Assembly: GCA_023408315.1 (NCBI GenBank)
Contig: JAEYKI010000008.1
Location: forward strand, 248,001-312,000
Reading direction: 5' to 3'
Length of the DNA: 64,000 nucleotides
Source: Bacillota bacterium
GTDB lineage: Bacteria; Bacillota; Clostridia; Christensenellales; Christensenellaceae
Below are positions 36,063 through 43,606 of the stretch, one piece after another (the stretch's first letter is position 1; every line of letters starts with the position of its first letter). The notes beneath the pieces were generated by a model, which saw nothing but the letters and a program-made list of their open reading frames with translations, made no database searches and was not told where the DNA came from. The position numbers and the translations under genes are program-made.

Positions 36063-36136
36063 GGCGCCATAGCCAAGTGGTAAGGCAGAGGCCTGCAAAG
36101 CCTTTACCCCCAGTTCAAGTCTGGGTGGCGCCTCCA
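36063..36136 (+). tRNA. tRNA-Cys (anticodon GCA)
   Basis: Acceptor GGCGCCA/TGGCGCC, anticodon loop CTGCAAA giving GCA, T discriminator, CCA encoded. Confidence 0.96.
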
Positions 36137-36141
36137 AAATC

Positions 36142-36180
36142 AAAAGCAGCTTGCCGTTGGTACAATGGCAGGCCTTTTTT
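36142..36180 (+). terminator. Terminator of the tRNA-Val/Gly/Cys unit
   Basis: CTTGCC / GGCAGG core, with an A-rich 5' flank facing six Ts. The stem has interior mismatches. It follows the tRNA-Cys CCA by 5 bases. The next ~300 bases to 36484 show no other feature I can support. Confidence 0.65.
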
Positions 36181-36484
36181 ATGCAGAAAAGCCTTGAAAA
36201 CCCGGGCTCGGGCATCTTTATTGAATTAGAATACGACTGCAATGCATTTTTTTATACTCTATCTTAAAAACCAGTGTAAAAATATCCAGAACCGTGTATA
36301 TTCATCCGCCCCACTGAATTTATTTGACCAAATATATGACTAAAGTATTACAAAGCGGCTTGGTTATTGATCAAAGGCTGTAAATAAAGTACTGTGATGA
36401 TGCGTAAATGATTACTTCTTTGTTGCAAACACGCAAGTAACCAAATGCAATTGTTTTAAATTGATACCGGAGCAGGAAGGGGCG

Positions 36485-37135
36485 ATGGCTATAAAAAAAC
36501 AAGTTCGGTTTCTGTATCTATTTATTGCTTTGTTGATTGCTTTTATATCCCTGTCATACGTAAGGCTGGACAACAAGCCGAGTGTGGCTTCAATCAACAA
36601 TGCCATTAGTTGGACGGAGTCCTTGGCGGGAGAAGTGCGGTTCCCATACCTGGATGGAACCGGATATTATAATTCTTATATGAACTGCACCAATTTTACA
36701 GCGGTGGCGTATGGAATGCCGGCCTTGTACGGCGTATCTGCAGGCGTATTTTGGTACTTTATAGATATCCAGCATCCGGGAGACTGGAACGCGCCCAGGG
36801 GAAGCCTGGTGTTTTTTATGCCCAACGAAATGAACCAATACAAAGGCCATATGGCGTTAAGCCTGGGAAACGGGGAGCTGATTGAAGCGGGCTATTCTTT
36901 TGTTGAGAAAAGCACCATAAAGGCGGAAGACATCCACGGAAAATATTTAGGCTGGGCATGGCCGCCGCAGGATTGGCCGGGCAGGAATGACAATTTTGCC
37001 GCGATAGCATTTACCTGGGCCATGCAGGCGGTATATGCCGCTGCGCTGACGGCTACGGTTTGGGCGGTATTTGCCCTTATTAGGAAAATTACCGCAAAAA
37101 AGCGGCTTAAAGAGCCAAAAAAAGAGGATGGCTAG
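36485..37135 (+). CDS. Membrane-anchored NlpC/P60- or CHAP-like cysteine peptidase candidate
   Basis: 216 residues from the ATG at 36485 (AGGAAGGGG RBS; an in-frame TTG at 36461 is less likely). An N-terminal membrane helix (~9-27) and a second helix (~183-203) with a basic tail frame an extracytoplasmic domain. Inside, 'YMNCTNFTAVAYGM' (Cys68), 'PRGSLVFFMP' and 'YKGHMALSLGNGELIEAGY' (His122) follow the order seen in NlpC/P60-type folds: nucleophilic Cys, 'GD/GSLVFF' strand, catalytic His. Peptidoglycan cleavage is plausible; the family assignment is tentative. Confidence 0.55.
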   Translation: MAIKKQVRFLYLFIALLIAFISLSYVRLDNKPSVASINNAISWTESLAGEVRFPYLDGTGYYNSYMNCTNFTAVAYGMPALYGVSAGVFWYFIDIQHPGDWNAPRGSLVFFMPNEMNQYKGHMALSLGNGELIEAGYSFVEKSTIKAEDIHGKYLGWAWPPQDWPGRNDNFAAIAFTWAMQAVYAAALTATVWAVFALIRKITAKKRLKEPKKEDG

Positions 37136-37164
37136 GTTAGGCTGCAAATTTTTATTACGTACAA

Positions 37165-37193
37165 TTTTATTATTTGCGGCGCAATGGTATAAT
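37165..37193 (+). promoter_or_regulatory. Extended -10 promoter for the GNAT gene
   Basis: TGG-TATAAT with the -10 at 37188-37193; a weak -35 (TTTTAT, 37165-37170) at 17 bases. It starts ~30 bases before the ATG. Confidence 0.65.
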
Positions 37194-37221
37194 ACTGGAA
37201 ACAATAGCAAAGGAGTTTGCA

Positions 37222-37740
37222 ATGGATATATGTGTCAGGCAGGAACGCAAAGAAGACTACGGCGCCGTCTATAAGCTGGTGAAGGCTGCCTTCACAGGCA
37301 TGGAATACTCGGAAGGGAATGAGCAGGACCTGGTGGTCCGCCTGCGGGAAAGCGACGGATTTTTGCCCGCTCTGTCGCTGGTGGCGGAGGAGGACGGAAA
37401 CATTGTTGGGCATATTCTGTTTTCTGAAATCCAAATAGGCAAAGCGGATTCCCTGATGCTTGCGCCTGTTGCCGTTCTGCCGGCATACCAGCGCAGGGGG
37501 ATTGGCGGCATGTTGATCCGTGAAGGTCACCGCATCGCCAAAGAGAAGGGATTTACGTCATCAACCCTTGTGGGCCATCCGGACTATTACCCCAGGTTTG
37601 GATACAAACGTGCCAGCACATGGGGGATCACCCTGAATATTCCCGCGCCGGACGAATGCTTTATGGCGATGGAGCTTGTACCGGGCGCGCTTGAACATGT
37701 AAGCGGTATGATTGTGCTGCCGCCCGCTTTTGGTTTATAG
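37222..37740 (+). CDS. GNAT family N-acetyltransferase (YhbS-like)
   Basis: 172 residues from the ATG at 37222 (AAAGGAG RBS). GNAT core: 'VRQERKEDYGAVYKLVKAAF', the acetyl-CoA loop 'LAPVAVLPAYQRRGIGGMLI' (R/Q-x2-G-x-G/A) and 'GHPDYYPRFGYKRAS'. This pattern matches the COG3153 YhbS-type predicted acetyltransferases of unknown substrate. It is monocistronic, with its own promoter and terminator. Confidence 0.88.
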   Translation: MDICVRQERKEDYGAVYKLVKAAFTGMEYSEGNEQDLVVRLRESDGFLPALSLVAEEDGNIVGHILFSEIQIGKADSLMLAPVAVLPAYQRRGIGGMLIREGHRIAKEKGFTSSTLVGHPDYYPRFGYKRASTWGITLNIPAPDECFMAMELVPGALEHVSGMIVLPPAFGL

Positions 37741-37811
37741 ATTGCAAAAGATGTATAGCCTGAGCAAACAAGATGCGTTTGCCGCTTGCCCGGGTATTGA
37801 CAACGGGCCGG

Positions 37812-37849
37812 AAGGGGTTACAATAAAACTGTAACCCCTTTTATTTTTA
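37812..37849 (+). terminator. Terminator after the GNAT gene
   Basis: AAGGGGTTACA / TGTAACCCCTT perfect 11-bp stem followed by TTATTTTT. Confidence 0.9.
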
Positions 37850-37888
37850 AAAATCCAGTTATTAATTGAATAAGCGAGGAATCATGCA

Positions 37889-38935
37889 ATGGAACTGTAC
37901 GGCAAAAAGATTACAAAAAAATCCATTTCCAGTTACGTGGGCGATATTTCCCAGATTGCGGACGCAAAGGAATCCGTCCTTAGCGCCGGCAAGGCGGACG
38001 GCGTTCGCGTAATAGAGGTGAAGACGGGCGGCGGCCTGGCTTTTACCGTGGTGCCTTCCAGGGCGATGGACATTGCCTGGGCCGAATTTAAGGGCACGCC
38101 GCTTGCGCACATAAGCAAATCCGGTGTGACGAACCCGGCGTTTTTTGAAAAAGACGGACTTAATTTTTTACGCGGTTTTTACTGCGGCCTCCTGACCACC
38201 TGCGGCCTTACGTACTTTGGCGCGCCCTGCGTGGACGAGGGGCAGACGCTTGGCCTGCACGGCCGCGTAAGCAACATTCCGGCGCAGGATGTATCTGTGA
38301 GCCGGGAGTGGGAAGGAGACGACTATGTGATCCGCATACGGGGCAAAGTGCAGGAGAGCAGTATATTTGGAGAGAATCTGGTACTCAGCCGGGAAATCTC
38401 CGTTAAAATGGGCGGCAAAACAATTCATGTGCACGATGCGGTGGAAAACTGCGGTTTTGCAGAAACGCCCTTTATGCTGATGTACCACTGCAACTTTGGC
38501 TACCCGCTTGTCAGCGAGGACACCATTTTAATCACGCCAAAAACAAAGGTGACTCCCCGTGACGCGGAAGCGGCCAAGGGAATTAATGCATATAACAAAT
38601 TCCAGGCGCCGGAGGCGGGCTTTGCGGAACAGGTTTTTTATCACGATATGGAACCGGCGGCGGACGGCAGCCTGCATATGTGCCTGTTTAATGAGAAGCT
38701 TGGGCTGGGCGCATATGTAAAATCCAACATAAAACAATTGGATCACTTTGTGCAATGGAAGCAGATGGGGGCGGGAGACTACGTTGTGGGCCTGGAGCCC
38801 GCCACCTGGAAGCCTGAGGGCCGCGCTGAGGCCCGCCGCACAGGAGAGCTTAAGTTTATTCAACCCGGAGAAATTAAAACGTTTGACGTGGAATTTGGAA
38901 TCGTGGAGAGCAGGGAAGAACTGAAGAGCATATAA
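37889..38935 (+). CDS. DUF4432 / aldose 1-epimerase-like protein
   Basis: 348 residues. 'TGGGLAFTVVPSRAMDIAWAEF', 'FLRGFYCGLLTTCGL', 'LHGRVSNIPAQDV', 'MLMYHCNFGYPLV' and the end 'GLEPATWKPEGR' belong to the DUF4432 branch of the galactose-mutarotase fold. The probable catalytic His is in 'GLHGRVSN' and the Glu in 'GLEPAT'. The sugar substrate is unknown. A terminator precedes it (37812-37849) and another follows, so it is a single-gene unit. Confidence 0.88.
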   Translation: MELYGKKITKKSISSYVGDISQIADAKESVLSAGKADGVRVIEVKTGGGLAFTVVPSRAMDIAWAEFKGTPLAHISKSGVTNPAFFEKDGLNFLRGFYCGLLTTCGLTYFGAPCVDEGQTLGLHGRVSNIPAQDVSVSREWEGDDYVIRIRGKVQESSIFGENLVLSREISVKMGGKTIHVHDAVENCGFAETPFMLMYHCNFGYPLVSEDTILITPKTKVTPRDAEAAKGINAYNKFQAPEAGFAEQVFYHDMEPAADGSLHMCLFNEKLGLGAYVKSNIKQLDHFVQWKQMGAGDYVVGLEPATWKPEGRAEARRTGELKFIQPGEIKTFDVEFGIVESREELKSI

Positions 38936-38953
38936 AACCGTATGCATATCATC

Positions 38954-38989
38954 CCCCGGACAACAGATCGTTTTCCGGGGTTTTCTTTT
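38954..38989 (+). terminator. Terminator after the epimerase-like gene
   Basis: CCCCGGA (38954-38960) / TCCGGGG (38974-38980) with TTTTCTTTT. The following ~270 bases up to the next promoter are AT-rich with no gene I can support. Confidence 0.75.
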
Positions 38990-39264
38990 GCTTGCGCAGG
39001 CATGTATCGCGCGGATATCCAATCATGATTTGGGTGCGGTAAAAAGTATGCTTTTCAAACGGTGCGAAGCTTCAAAAAAAGGCATGCCGGGTTTTTATGA
39101 ATATTGTTCTTGGTTCTTTAACAGTTTGTTTACAAAAAATTTACACAATCCATGAGGTATTGCCAGAATGGTGAGGTATCCGGATGAATTTTTTAATATC
39201 AACTATCAATTACGGCTTTTACGGTTTTATCCCCCAAAATGGCCCAGAACCCCAAAATCACAGT

Positions 39265-39294
39265 TTTACAAATCTGTCTCCAACGGGCTATAAT
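39265..39294 (+). promoter_or_regulatory. Promoter of the Ala/Ser-rich lipoprotein gene
   Basis: TTTACA (39265-39270), 18-base spacer, TATAAT (39289-39294), ~75 bases before the ATG. Confidence 0.7.
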
Positions 39295-39369
39295 CTAAAA
39301 CGTCCTAAGGGCCCTTGGACAAAAATAAAAAAATAATAAGTTTTTTAAATTATGAAAGGGGAAAATAGA

Positions 39370-39681
39370 ATGAACAAGAAATATATTGCGATTGTACTGG
39401 CAGTGGTTGTAGCACTGTCTGTGATGCTCCTTACAGCTTGCAGCAGCACACCTGCTGCCGAAAGCTCTGCTCCGGCTGCTTCTGCTGAAGCTTCCGTGGC
39501 AGCTTCCGTAGAACCGGCAGCTTCCGAGGCTGCGTCTGTAGAACCGGCTGCTTCCGAGGCTGCTTCCGTAGCTCCGGCTGCTTCCGAATCCGCAGTTGCT
39601 TCCGATGCGGCTTCCGCTTCGCCGGCAGCTTCCGAATCGGCTTCCGCTTCTGCTTCTGAATCAGCTGCCGCTTCCAAATAA
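39370..39681 (+). CDS. Ala/Ser/Glu-rich low-complexity lipoprotein
   Basis: 103 residues from the ATG at 39370 (AAAGGGG RBS). A lipoprotein signal peptide ends in the lipobox LLTAC. The mature part contains almost only Ala, Ser, Glu, Val and Pro, in repeats such as PAASEAASVE and later SASASESAAAS. There is no folded domain, no charge besides Glu/Asp, and a single terminal Lys. It may be an extended, possibly glycosylated surface spacer. Its DNA repeats (GCTTCCGAGG/GCTTCCG units) make its length likely to vary. Function unknown. Confidence 0.75.
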   Translation: MNKKYIAIVLAVVVALSVMLLTACSSTPAAESSAPAASAEASVAASVEPAASEAASVEPAASEAASVAPAASESAVASDAASASPAASESASASASESAAASK

Positions 39682-39715
39682 TCGGACAAAAAAATACCCG
39701 GCAACGGGAACAAAG

Positions 39716-39747
39716 AAAAAGCACCGGGCAAAAGCCCGGTGCTTTTT
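39716..39747. terminator. Bidirectional terminator between convergent genes
   Basis: AAAAAGCACCGGGC-AAAA-GCCCGGTGCTTTTT, a perfect 14-bp stem with T-runs on both strands. It can serve the lipoprotein gene and the minus-strand gene that ends at 39781. Confidence 0.95.
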
Positions 39748-39780
39748 ACGCAAAAGGGTATTAAATCCTTTTTTACAGCT

Positions 39781-40506
39781 TTAGGGAACGTTTACATATA
39801 TCGTGGAAACATAGCTCTGCGCGCCCACAGAATTCGCTGTGTACGCCTTTAAGGTATACCACCCGTGATAATACGCAAAATCGGATATGTTCACCTGTAC
39901 GCTCCAGAGGTCTTTTTTTGCGTTGTATTGCATGGGGTACCACTTCTCCGTAGACTCAAGACCGTTGGCCCAAACCCGGAGGTTGATTTTCGCCACGTCA
40001 TCCGCATCGTTGGTGGCGCCCTTTACATAAGTATAGAACGCACCGTTCTTGGGAGCGGAAGTATAAAAGCTGGTTGCCGTAGACGTAATGTTTTCTGGCG
40101 CTACGGTTACGGTCACGCCGCCAACCAGGGCCTTCCTGCCTGCTGTATCGATGCCGTAAGCATAAACGCGGTATTTGCCCCAGGCATTGTTAAACTGCCA
40201 GGTATTGATCAGGACCCGCCAATTGTCGCCGTCGCGCGTTCCGCTGAACGTTTTCATATCGCTTTTATCCGATTTTGTCCAGATGGAAAATTGGACGTCC
40301 GCAATGGGAAGGCCGTTCGGCTCCCAAACTTTATCCGCATACACGGTAAAGGACGTGCTGTGGGTGTACGCGCCGCTGGACGAATACACGCTGTACGCTA
40401 TAATGTTTGGGCTTGCGGTTTTGGCTTGCGCCACCGCGGCAAACGAAAACAGAAGCGAAAAGCATAAAACCAATGCCACAACAATTTTAAGTGCCGGTTT
40501 CTTCAT
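39781..40506 (-). CDS. Secreted protein with two GBS Bsp-like repeats
   Basis: 241 residues from the minus-strand ATG at 40506 (GGAGGTG RBS). A Sec signal peptide ('LKIVVALVLCFSLLFSF', cut near AQA-KT) is followed by two ~90-residue Ig-like repeats. Each ends in the GBS Bsp-like pattern: 'DGDNWRVLINTWQFNNAWGKYRVYAYG' and 'KKDLWSVQVNISDFAYYHGWYTLKAYT'. Such modules occur in cell-wall hydrolases and surface proteins and often bind cell wall; there is no enzyme domain here. No anchor is visible, so it is probably released or wall-associated. Confidence 0.8.
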   Translation of the reverse strand: MKKPALKIVVALVLCFSLLFSFAAVAQAKTASPNIIAYSVYSSSGAYTHSTSFTVYADKVWEPNGLPIADVQFSIWTKSDKSDMKTFSGTRDGDNWRVLINTWQFNNAWGKYRVYAYGIDTAGRKALVGGVTVTVAPENITSTATSFYTSAPKNGAFYTYVKGATNDADDVAKINLRVWANGLESTEKWYPMQYNAKKDLWSVQVNISDFAYYHGWYTLKAYTANSVGAQSYVSTIYVNVP

Positions 40507-40708
40507 GAATTTTTCACCTCCTTCCACAAGGAAATGAAACTGTAGTCACGGCGGAGTTTTGCGCCGTGAGTCGGATGGAATTTGGTACTATTATACCATA
40601 ATTTTCCGAGTTATAGTGATCCGTTTATAAAATTAATTAAAAATTCATTAAAAAAATTTATATGTAAGATAGAATGCAGATGATTTGACAAAATAAATCA
40701 AAATAGTA

Positions 40709-40737
40709 TTGACAAGGCTAATGATAATGTTTACAAT
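40709..40737 (+). promoter_or_regulatory. Promoter of the tandem riboswitch leader
   Basis: TTGACA (40709-40714), 17-base spacer, TACAAT (40732-40737). The predicted start falls a few bases before the first aptamer. Confidence 0.8.
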
Positions 40738-40749
40738 CAAGTCAAAACA

Positions 40750-40846
40750 GGTTAACAGTTTAAAGGCAAACTGTCTGAAAAGGCAGGACGCAAAACTACA
40801 GGACCTAAGGGCATCAAAGCCTATGGTAGCCAGCTGCCAGGTAACC
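40750..40846 (+). ncRNA. Cyclic di-GMP-I (GEMM-I) riboswitch, copy 1
   Basis: The GEMM-I core is readable: 'GGCAAAC', hairpin CTGTC-TGAAAA-GGCAG, 'GGACGCAAAACTACAGGACC', 'CTAAGG', then 'CTATGGTAGCCAG' and 'GGTAACC'. P1 can form between GGTTA (40750-40754) and TAACC (40842-40846). This class binds cyclic di-GMP and controls motility, pili, matrix and envelope genes. It is followed at once by terminator-like hairpins, so control is probably at transcription termination. Confidence 0.92.
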
Positions 40847-40850
40847 GGAG

Positions 40851-40878
40851 CATGCTTGCGGAGCAAACGTGTTTTTTG
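40851..40878 (+). terminator. Expression-platform hairpin of riboswitch 1
   Basis: CATGCTTGC-GGA-GCAAACGTG (one mismatch) followed by TTTTTT. It starts 5 bases past the aptamer. Confidence 0.6.
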
Positions 40879-40888
40879 TGTGTGATTG

Positions 40889-40918
40889 GCGCGGCTATCA
40901 AACAGCCTGCGCTTTTTT
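40889..40918 (+). terminator. Second terminator after riboswitch 1
   Basis: GCGCGGCT / AGCC-T-GCGC stem with one bulged T, then six Ts. Confidence 0.7.
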
Positions 40919-40975
40919 ATTGGTTAGCACATCTTAATATCTGAAAAGCTAGGGCTGCACATAAATTCAACTTCA

Positions 40976-41058
40976 CGATAATAGCAAACCGGACGAAAGT
41001 CCGCGACGCAAAGCTACAGGGCCTAAAGGGGCATAAACCCTACGGCAGCCAGTTACCG
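40976..41058 (+). ncRNA. Cyclic di-GMP-I (GEMM-I) riboswitch, copy 2
   Basis: Second aptamer in the same orientation: 'AGCAAAC', hairpin CGGAC-GAAA-GTCCG, 'CGACGCAAAGCTACAGGGCC', 'TAAAGGGGCATAAACCC', 'TACGGCAGCCAG', 'TTACCG'. The P2 stem is capped by a GAAA tetraloop, as in many GEMM-I RNAs. The sequence differs from copy 1 at many loop positions, so it is not a recent duplicate. Another terminator follows. Confidence 0.92.
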
Positions 41059-41067
41059 AACGAGGTC

Positions 41068-41098
41068 AAAGAGACTGAATTTTTTGCTCTGTCTTTTT
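41068..41098 (+). terminator. Terminator after riboswitch 2
   Basis: AAAGAGAC (41068-41075) pairs with GTCTTTTT (41091-41098), the second arm doubling as T-tract. The loop is long (15 bases). Confidence 0.55.
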
Positions 41099-41169
41099 AG
41101 CGTGATTTAGCCTCCCCAAAAGGGATGTGCGGAAATGCGTCTGACAGGGCAAATTGTAATCCCTCTTAC

Positions 41170-41199
41170 TGCCGCTTCCGGTAACTAACGGAAGCGGCA
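41170..41199 (+). other. Strong hairpin before the DUF192 gene
   Basis: TGCCGCTTCCG (41170-41180) / CGGAAGCGGCA (41189-41199), a perfect 11-bp stem followed by TTTAAATTTT. It could be a further terminator. A second weaker stem (CCCAAATT/AATTTTGGG) lies at about 41214-41241, close to the DUF192 start. Confidence 0.6.
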
Positions 41200-41269
41200 T
41201 TTAAATTTTCGCTCCCAAATTGCGCAAATAACAATTTTGGGACGTGATTTTAATACGGAGGATCATGTT

Positions 41270-41614
41270 ATGAAGGCGTTTATTGGAGAAAAGCTTCTAT
41301 GGGAGGACATCAATGTTGCGGCGGATTCGGTCACGCGATCCCGCGGACTTGCGGGAAAAAAGGAGCTGAAGCATGGAGAAGGGCTTTTAATTGTTCCCTG
41401 CAACCAGGTACACACGTATGAGGTGCGGTTTTCCCTGGACGTGCTATACCTGACCGCGCATAAAAAGGTGCTGTGCATGGAAACCCTTCCTCCGGATTCT
41501 GTAGGCCCGTGCATAGCGGGGGCGCATTGTGTATTGGAAGTACCCGCGGGAAGCGCCGCTGTGAAAGACCTGAAGGTAGGGGACAGGATTGCTTTTCTGG
41601 ATACGGACGAATAA
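41270..41614 (+). CDS. DUF192 family protein
   Basis: 114 residues from the ATG at 41270 (GGAGG RBS). 'SVTRSRGLAGKKELKHGEGLLIVPCNQVHTYEVRFSLDV' and 'VLEVPAGSAAVKDLKVGDRI' follow the DUF192 pattern (R-x-x-GL-x, 'GM/LLI', 'HTFFMRFPIDV'-like, 'LEVPAG'). The molecular role of the family is unknown; several members lie near pilus or secretion genes. It is the first gene after the tandem c-di-GMP riboswitches, which suggests c-di-GMP control. It has no obvious signal peptide. Confidence 0.85.
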   Translation: MKAFIGEKLLWEDINVAADSVTRSRGLAGKKELKHGEGLLIVPCNQVHTYEVRFSLDVLYLTAHKKVLCMETLPPDSVGPCIAGAHCVLEVPAGSAAVKDLKVGDRIAFLDTDE

Positions 41615-41900
41615 GCCCAAAACCTTGCCGCATTCTATAAATGAAGAAATTTGATAGTATACAAAATCCCGGCTGCAAATCTGCTGTTTTATAAGCATTC
41701 TTTCTTTTGACGGAAATATCTGTAACCCGGCGCCGTTTACCGCTTTGCATACACGGCGTATATTTTGTCTGCCTGTAATTTATACATTTTGCAATATTTA
41801 AAAATTAATTGTTTTAAATACGCTGCCGCGCATTATATAAAAAAAGTATGATAATTCAAAAAACAAAACCCATTAACAAGGTAAAGGAGCGGAAAAACAA

Positions 41901-42548
41901 TTGGAGAAGTATGTATGTTCCATCTGCGGATACGCTTACGATGGAACCACCGGTTCTTTGTGGGACGATCTCTCAGCGGATTGGCTATGCCCGGTGTGCG
42001 GAGCTTCAAAAAACGATTTCATGGAACAGACGGCAAACACATTGCCCACCGCGCGCGGCGGCGAGAGCTTTCGGGAACCGCACGAAGAGAAATTGCGTGA
42101 GCTGGGTTTTGGCGAACTGAGCGCGTTGTTTTCCAACCTTTCAAAGGGATGCGAAAAACAATACAAGCCTGAAGAAGCGCAGTTGTTCGGCAATCTTGCA
42201 GAATATTACAAAAGAAAAAGCAGGCAGATTTCTGAAGACCGGCTTGCAGACCTGTTGCCGCTTTTGCAGAATGATTTAACATCCGGTTACCCGGAGGCGC
42301 ATGAGGTATCTGCAGAGCAAACTGACCGGGGCGCGCTCAGGGCGCTTGTATGGGGAGAAAAAGTAACAAGACTGATGGATTCCATTTTAAAGCGTTACGA
42401 AAAGCAGGGGAACGCTCTTTTGGAAAACACCAAAATTTTTGTATGCGAGATATGCGGATTTATATATATAGGGCAGGATGCGCCGGACATCTGCCCAGTG
42501 TGCAAGGTTCCAAAATTTAAGATTAGACAGATACAGAGGGGGGCGTAA
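41901..42548 (+). CDS. Protein with two terminal rubredoxin modules and a helical centre (TTG start)
   Basis: 215 residues from a TTG with AAAGGAG upstream. Residues 1-42 are a rubredoxin: CSICGY ... 'SADWLCPVCGASK'. Residues ~60-180 are helical ('EEAQLFGNLAEYYKRK', 'LVWGEKVTRLMDSILKRYEKQG') and may be a degenerate ferritin-like bundle. Residues ~185-215 form a rubrerythrin-type ribbon: CEICGF ... DICPVCKVPK. It ends 2 bases before the ferredoxin-rubrerythrin frame, so the two are one unit for electron transfer to peroxide-reducing centres. Confidence 0.8.
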   Translation: MEKYVCSICGYAYDGTTGSLWDDLSADWLCPVCGASKNDFMEQTANTLPTARGGESFREPHEEKLRELGFGELSALFSNLSKGCEKQYKPEEAQLFGNLAEYYKRKSRQISEDRLADLLPLLQNDLTSGYPEAHEVSAEQTDRGALRALVWGEKVTRLMDSILKRYEKQGNALLENTKIFVCEICGFIYIGQDAPDICPVCKVPKFKIRQIQRGA

Positions 42549-42550
42549 AG

Positions 42551-43552
42551 ATGCATGCTGTAAGAAATATTAGGCTTTGCACCAAGGATTGCCTTTGCCT
42601 GTATGTTTGCCCGGTTGGAGCGACAGACACTGAGAATGGCCAGATAGACGCTTCCAAATGTATTAACGGATGCCGCCTGTGCGTTGACGCTTGCCCGTCC
42701 CACGCCATATCGCTGATACCGGAGGAATTTCCGTCCCAGCAGGAAAAAAAGGCTGCCGTGCTTCGTTCCCTGCGTTTTCTGGCGGAAAGCAAGGTGAAGC
42801 AGGAACGGATCGCGAATGCGGTTGCGGAGAGTAATACGAACCCGGTACAGCGCCAGCTCGCGCAGGCGCTCGGCATGTCAAACCGGCTGATGGCGGAAGA
42901 CCTTCTGCGCGAAGCGGGCTTTATGCTTCCGCAAAGCGGCAATGTGCTTGAATTGCTTAAATTGCTGCTGGATACGCCGCCTTCGGATTTTCCGGCGGAG
43001 GCTGCGGAAAAATTGGTTACAATACTTACAAAAAGTAAAAATATTAAGGAGGATAATAACATGGATAACAAAACACTTGAAAATTTAATGGCGGCGTTTG
43101 CGGGGGAATCGCAGGCGAACCGGAAATACCTGGCTTACGCAAAAAAAGCGGAAGCGGAGGGGAAGCCCAACGCGGCCAAACTGTTCAGGGCGGCAGCCGA
43201 TGCTGAAACACTGCATGCGCTGAAAGAATTTGAGCTGGCCGGTAAAAATTCTTCCACCCAGGATAATTTGAAGGACGCGATTGCGGGAGAGACGCACGAA
43301 TACAAGAGCATGTATCCCGATTTTGTAAAAACAGCCCAGGAGGAGGGCAACAAGGCCGCTGCAATGGCGTTTACTTTTGCCATGAAAGCAGAGGAAGTGC
43401 ATGCCAGGCTGTATACCGAGGCGTTGGAGAACATAGATAAGGCGGAAGAAATATTTTATTACCTGTGCCCCGTTTGCGGCAACATAGAAAAAGAAGTACC
43501 GGAAAAATGCGTGATCTGCGGCGTTCCGGGAGATAAGTTTATTAAATATTGA
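42551..43552 (+). CDS. Ferredoxin domain fused in frame to rubrerythrin
   Basis: 333 residues. Residues 1-50 hold two cluster motifs: C10-x3-C14-x-C16-x3-C20-P (irregular first motif) and C37-x3-C41-x2-C44-x3-C48-P. Residues ~55-165 are a helical region of unknown fold. Residues 171-333 are a complete rubrerythrin: ferritin-like diiron core with 'AFAGESQANRKYLAYA', 'AADAETLHALKEFE', 'AGETHEYKSMYP' and 'MKAEEVHARLY', and a C-terminal rubredoxin ribbon 'LCPVCGNIEKEVPEKCVICG'. Rubrerythrins reduce hydrogen peroxide in anaerobes. Met171 has its own perfect RBS, so free rubrerythrin is probably also made. Confidence 0.85.
   Translation: MHAVRNIRLCTKDCLCLYVCPVGATDTENGQIDASKCINGCRLCVDACPSHAISLIPEEFPSQQEKKAAVLRSLRFLAESKVKQERIANAVAESNTNPVQRQLAQALGMSNRLMAEDLLREAGFMLPQSGNVLELLKLLLDTPPSDFPAEAAEKLVTILTKSKNIKEDNNMDNKTLENLMAAFAGESQANRKYLAYAKKAEAEGKPNAAKLFRAAADAETLHALKEFELAGKNSSTQDNLKDAIAGETHEYKSMYPDFVKTAQEEGNKAAAMAFTFAMKAEEVHARLYTEALENIDKAEEIFYYLCPVCGNIEKEVPEKCVICGVPGDKFIKY
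43046..43063 (+). promoter_or_regulatory. Internal Shine-Dalgarno and start for free rubrerythrin
   Basis: AAGGAGG (43046-43052) stands 8 bases before ATG 43061, in frame with the fusion. A separate 163-residue rubrerythrin (43061-43552) would result. One extra A in the A5 run at 43030-43034 would create TAA shortly before this site and split the frame into two ordinary genes. Confidence 0.8.
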
Positions 43553-43574
43553 TTTTATATACAAATATTATCGG

Positions 43575-43606
43575 AAAAGCCCGCTCTGCATGGCGGGCTT
43601 TTCTGT
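43575..43606 (+). terminator. Terminator after rubrerythrin
   Basis: AAAAGCCCGC / GCGGGCTTTT stem with T-rich tail. The remaining ~250 bases to 43856 are AT-rich and show no gene. Confidence 0.9.

Noticed and set aside
36367..36395. Promoter (TTGATC-17-TACTGT) before the peptidase-like gene
   Set aside because: The -10 is too far from consensus to support a call.
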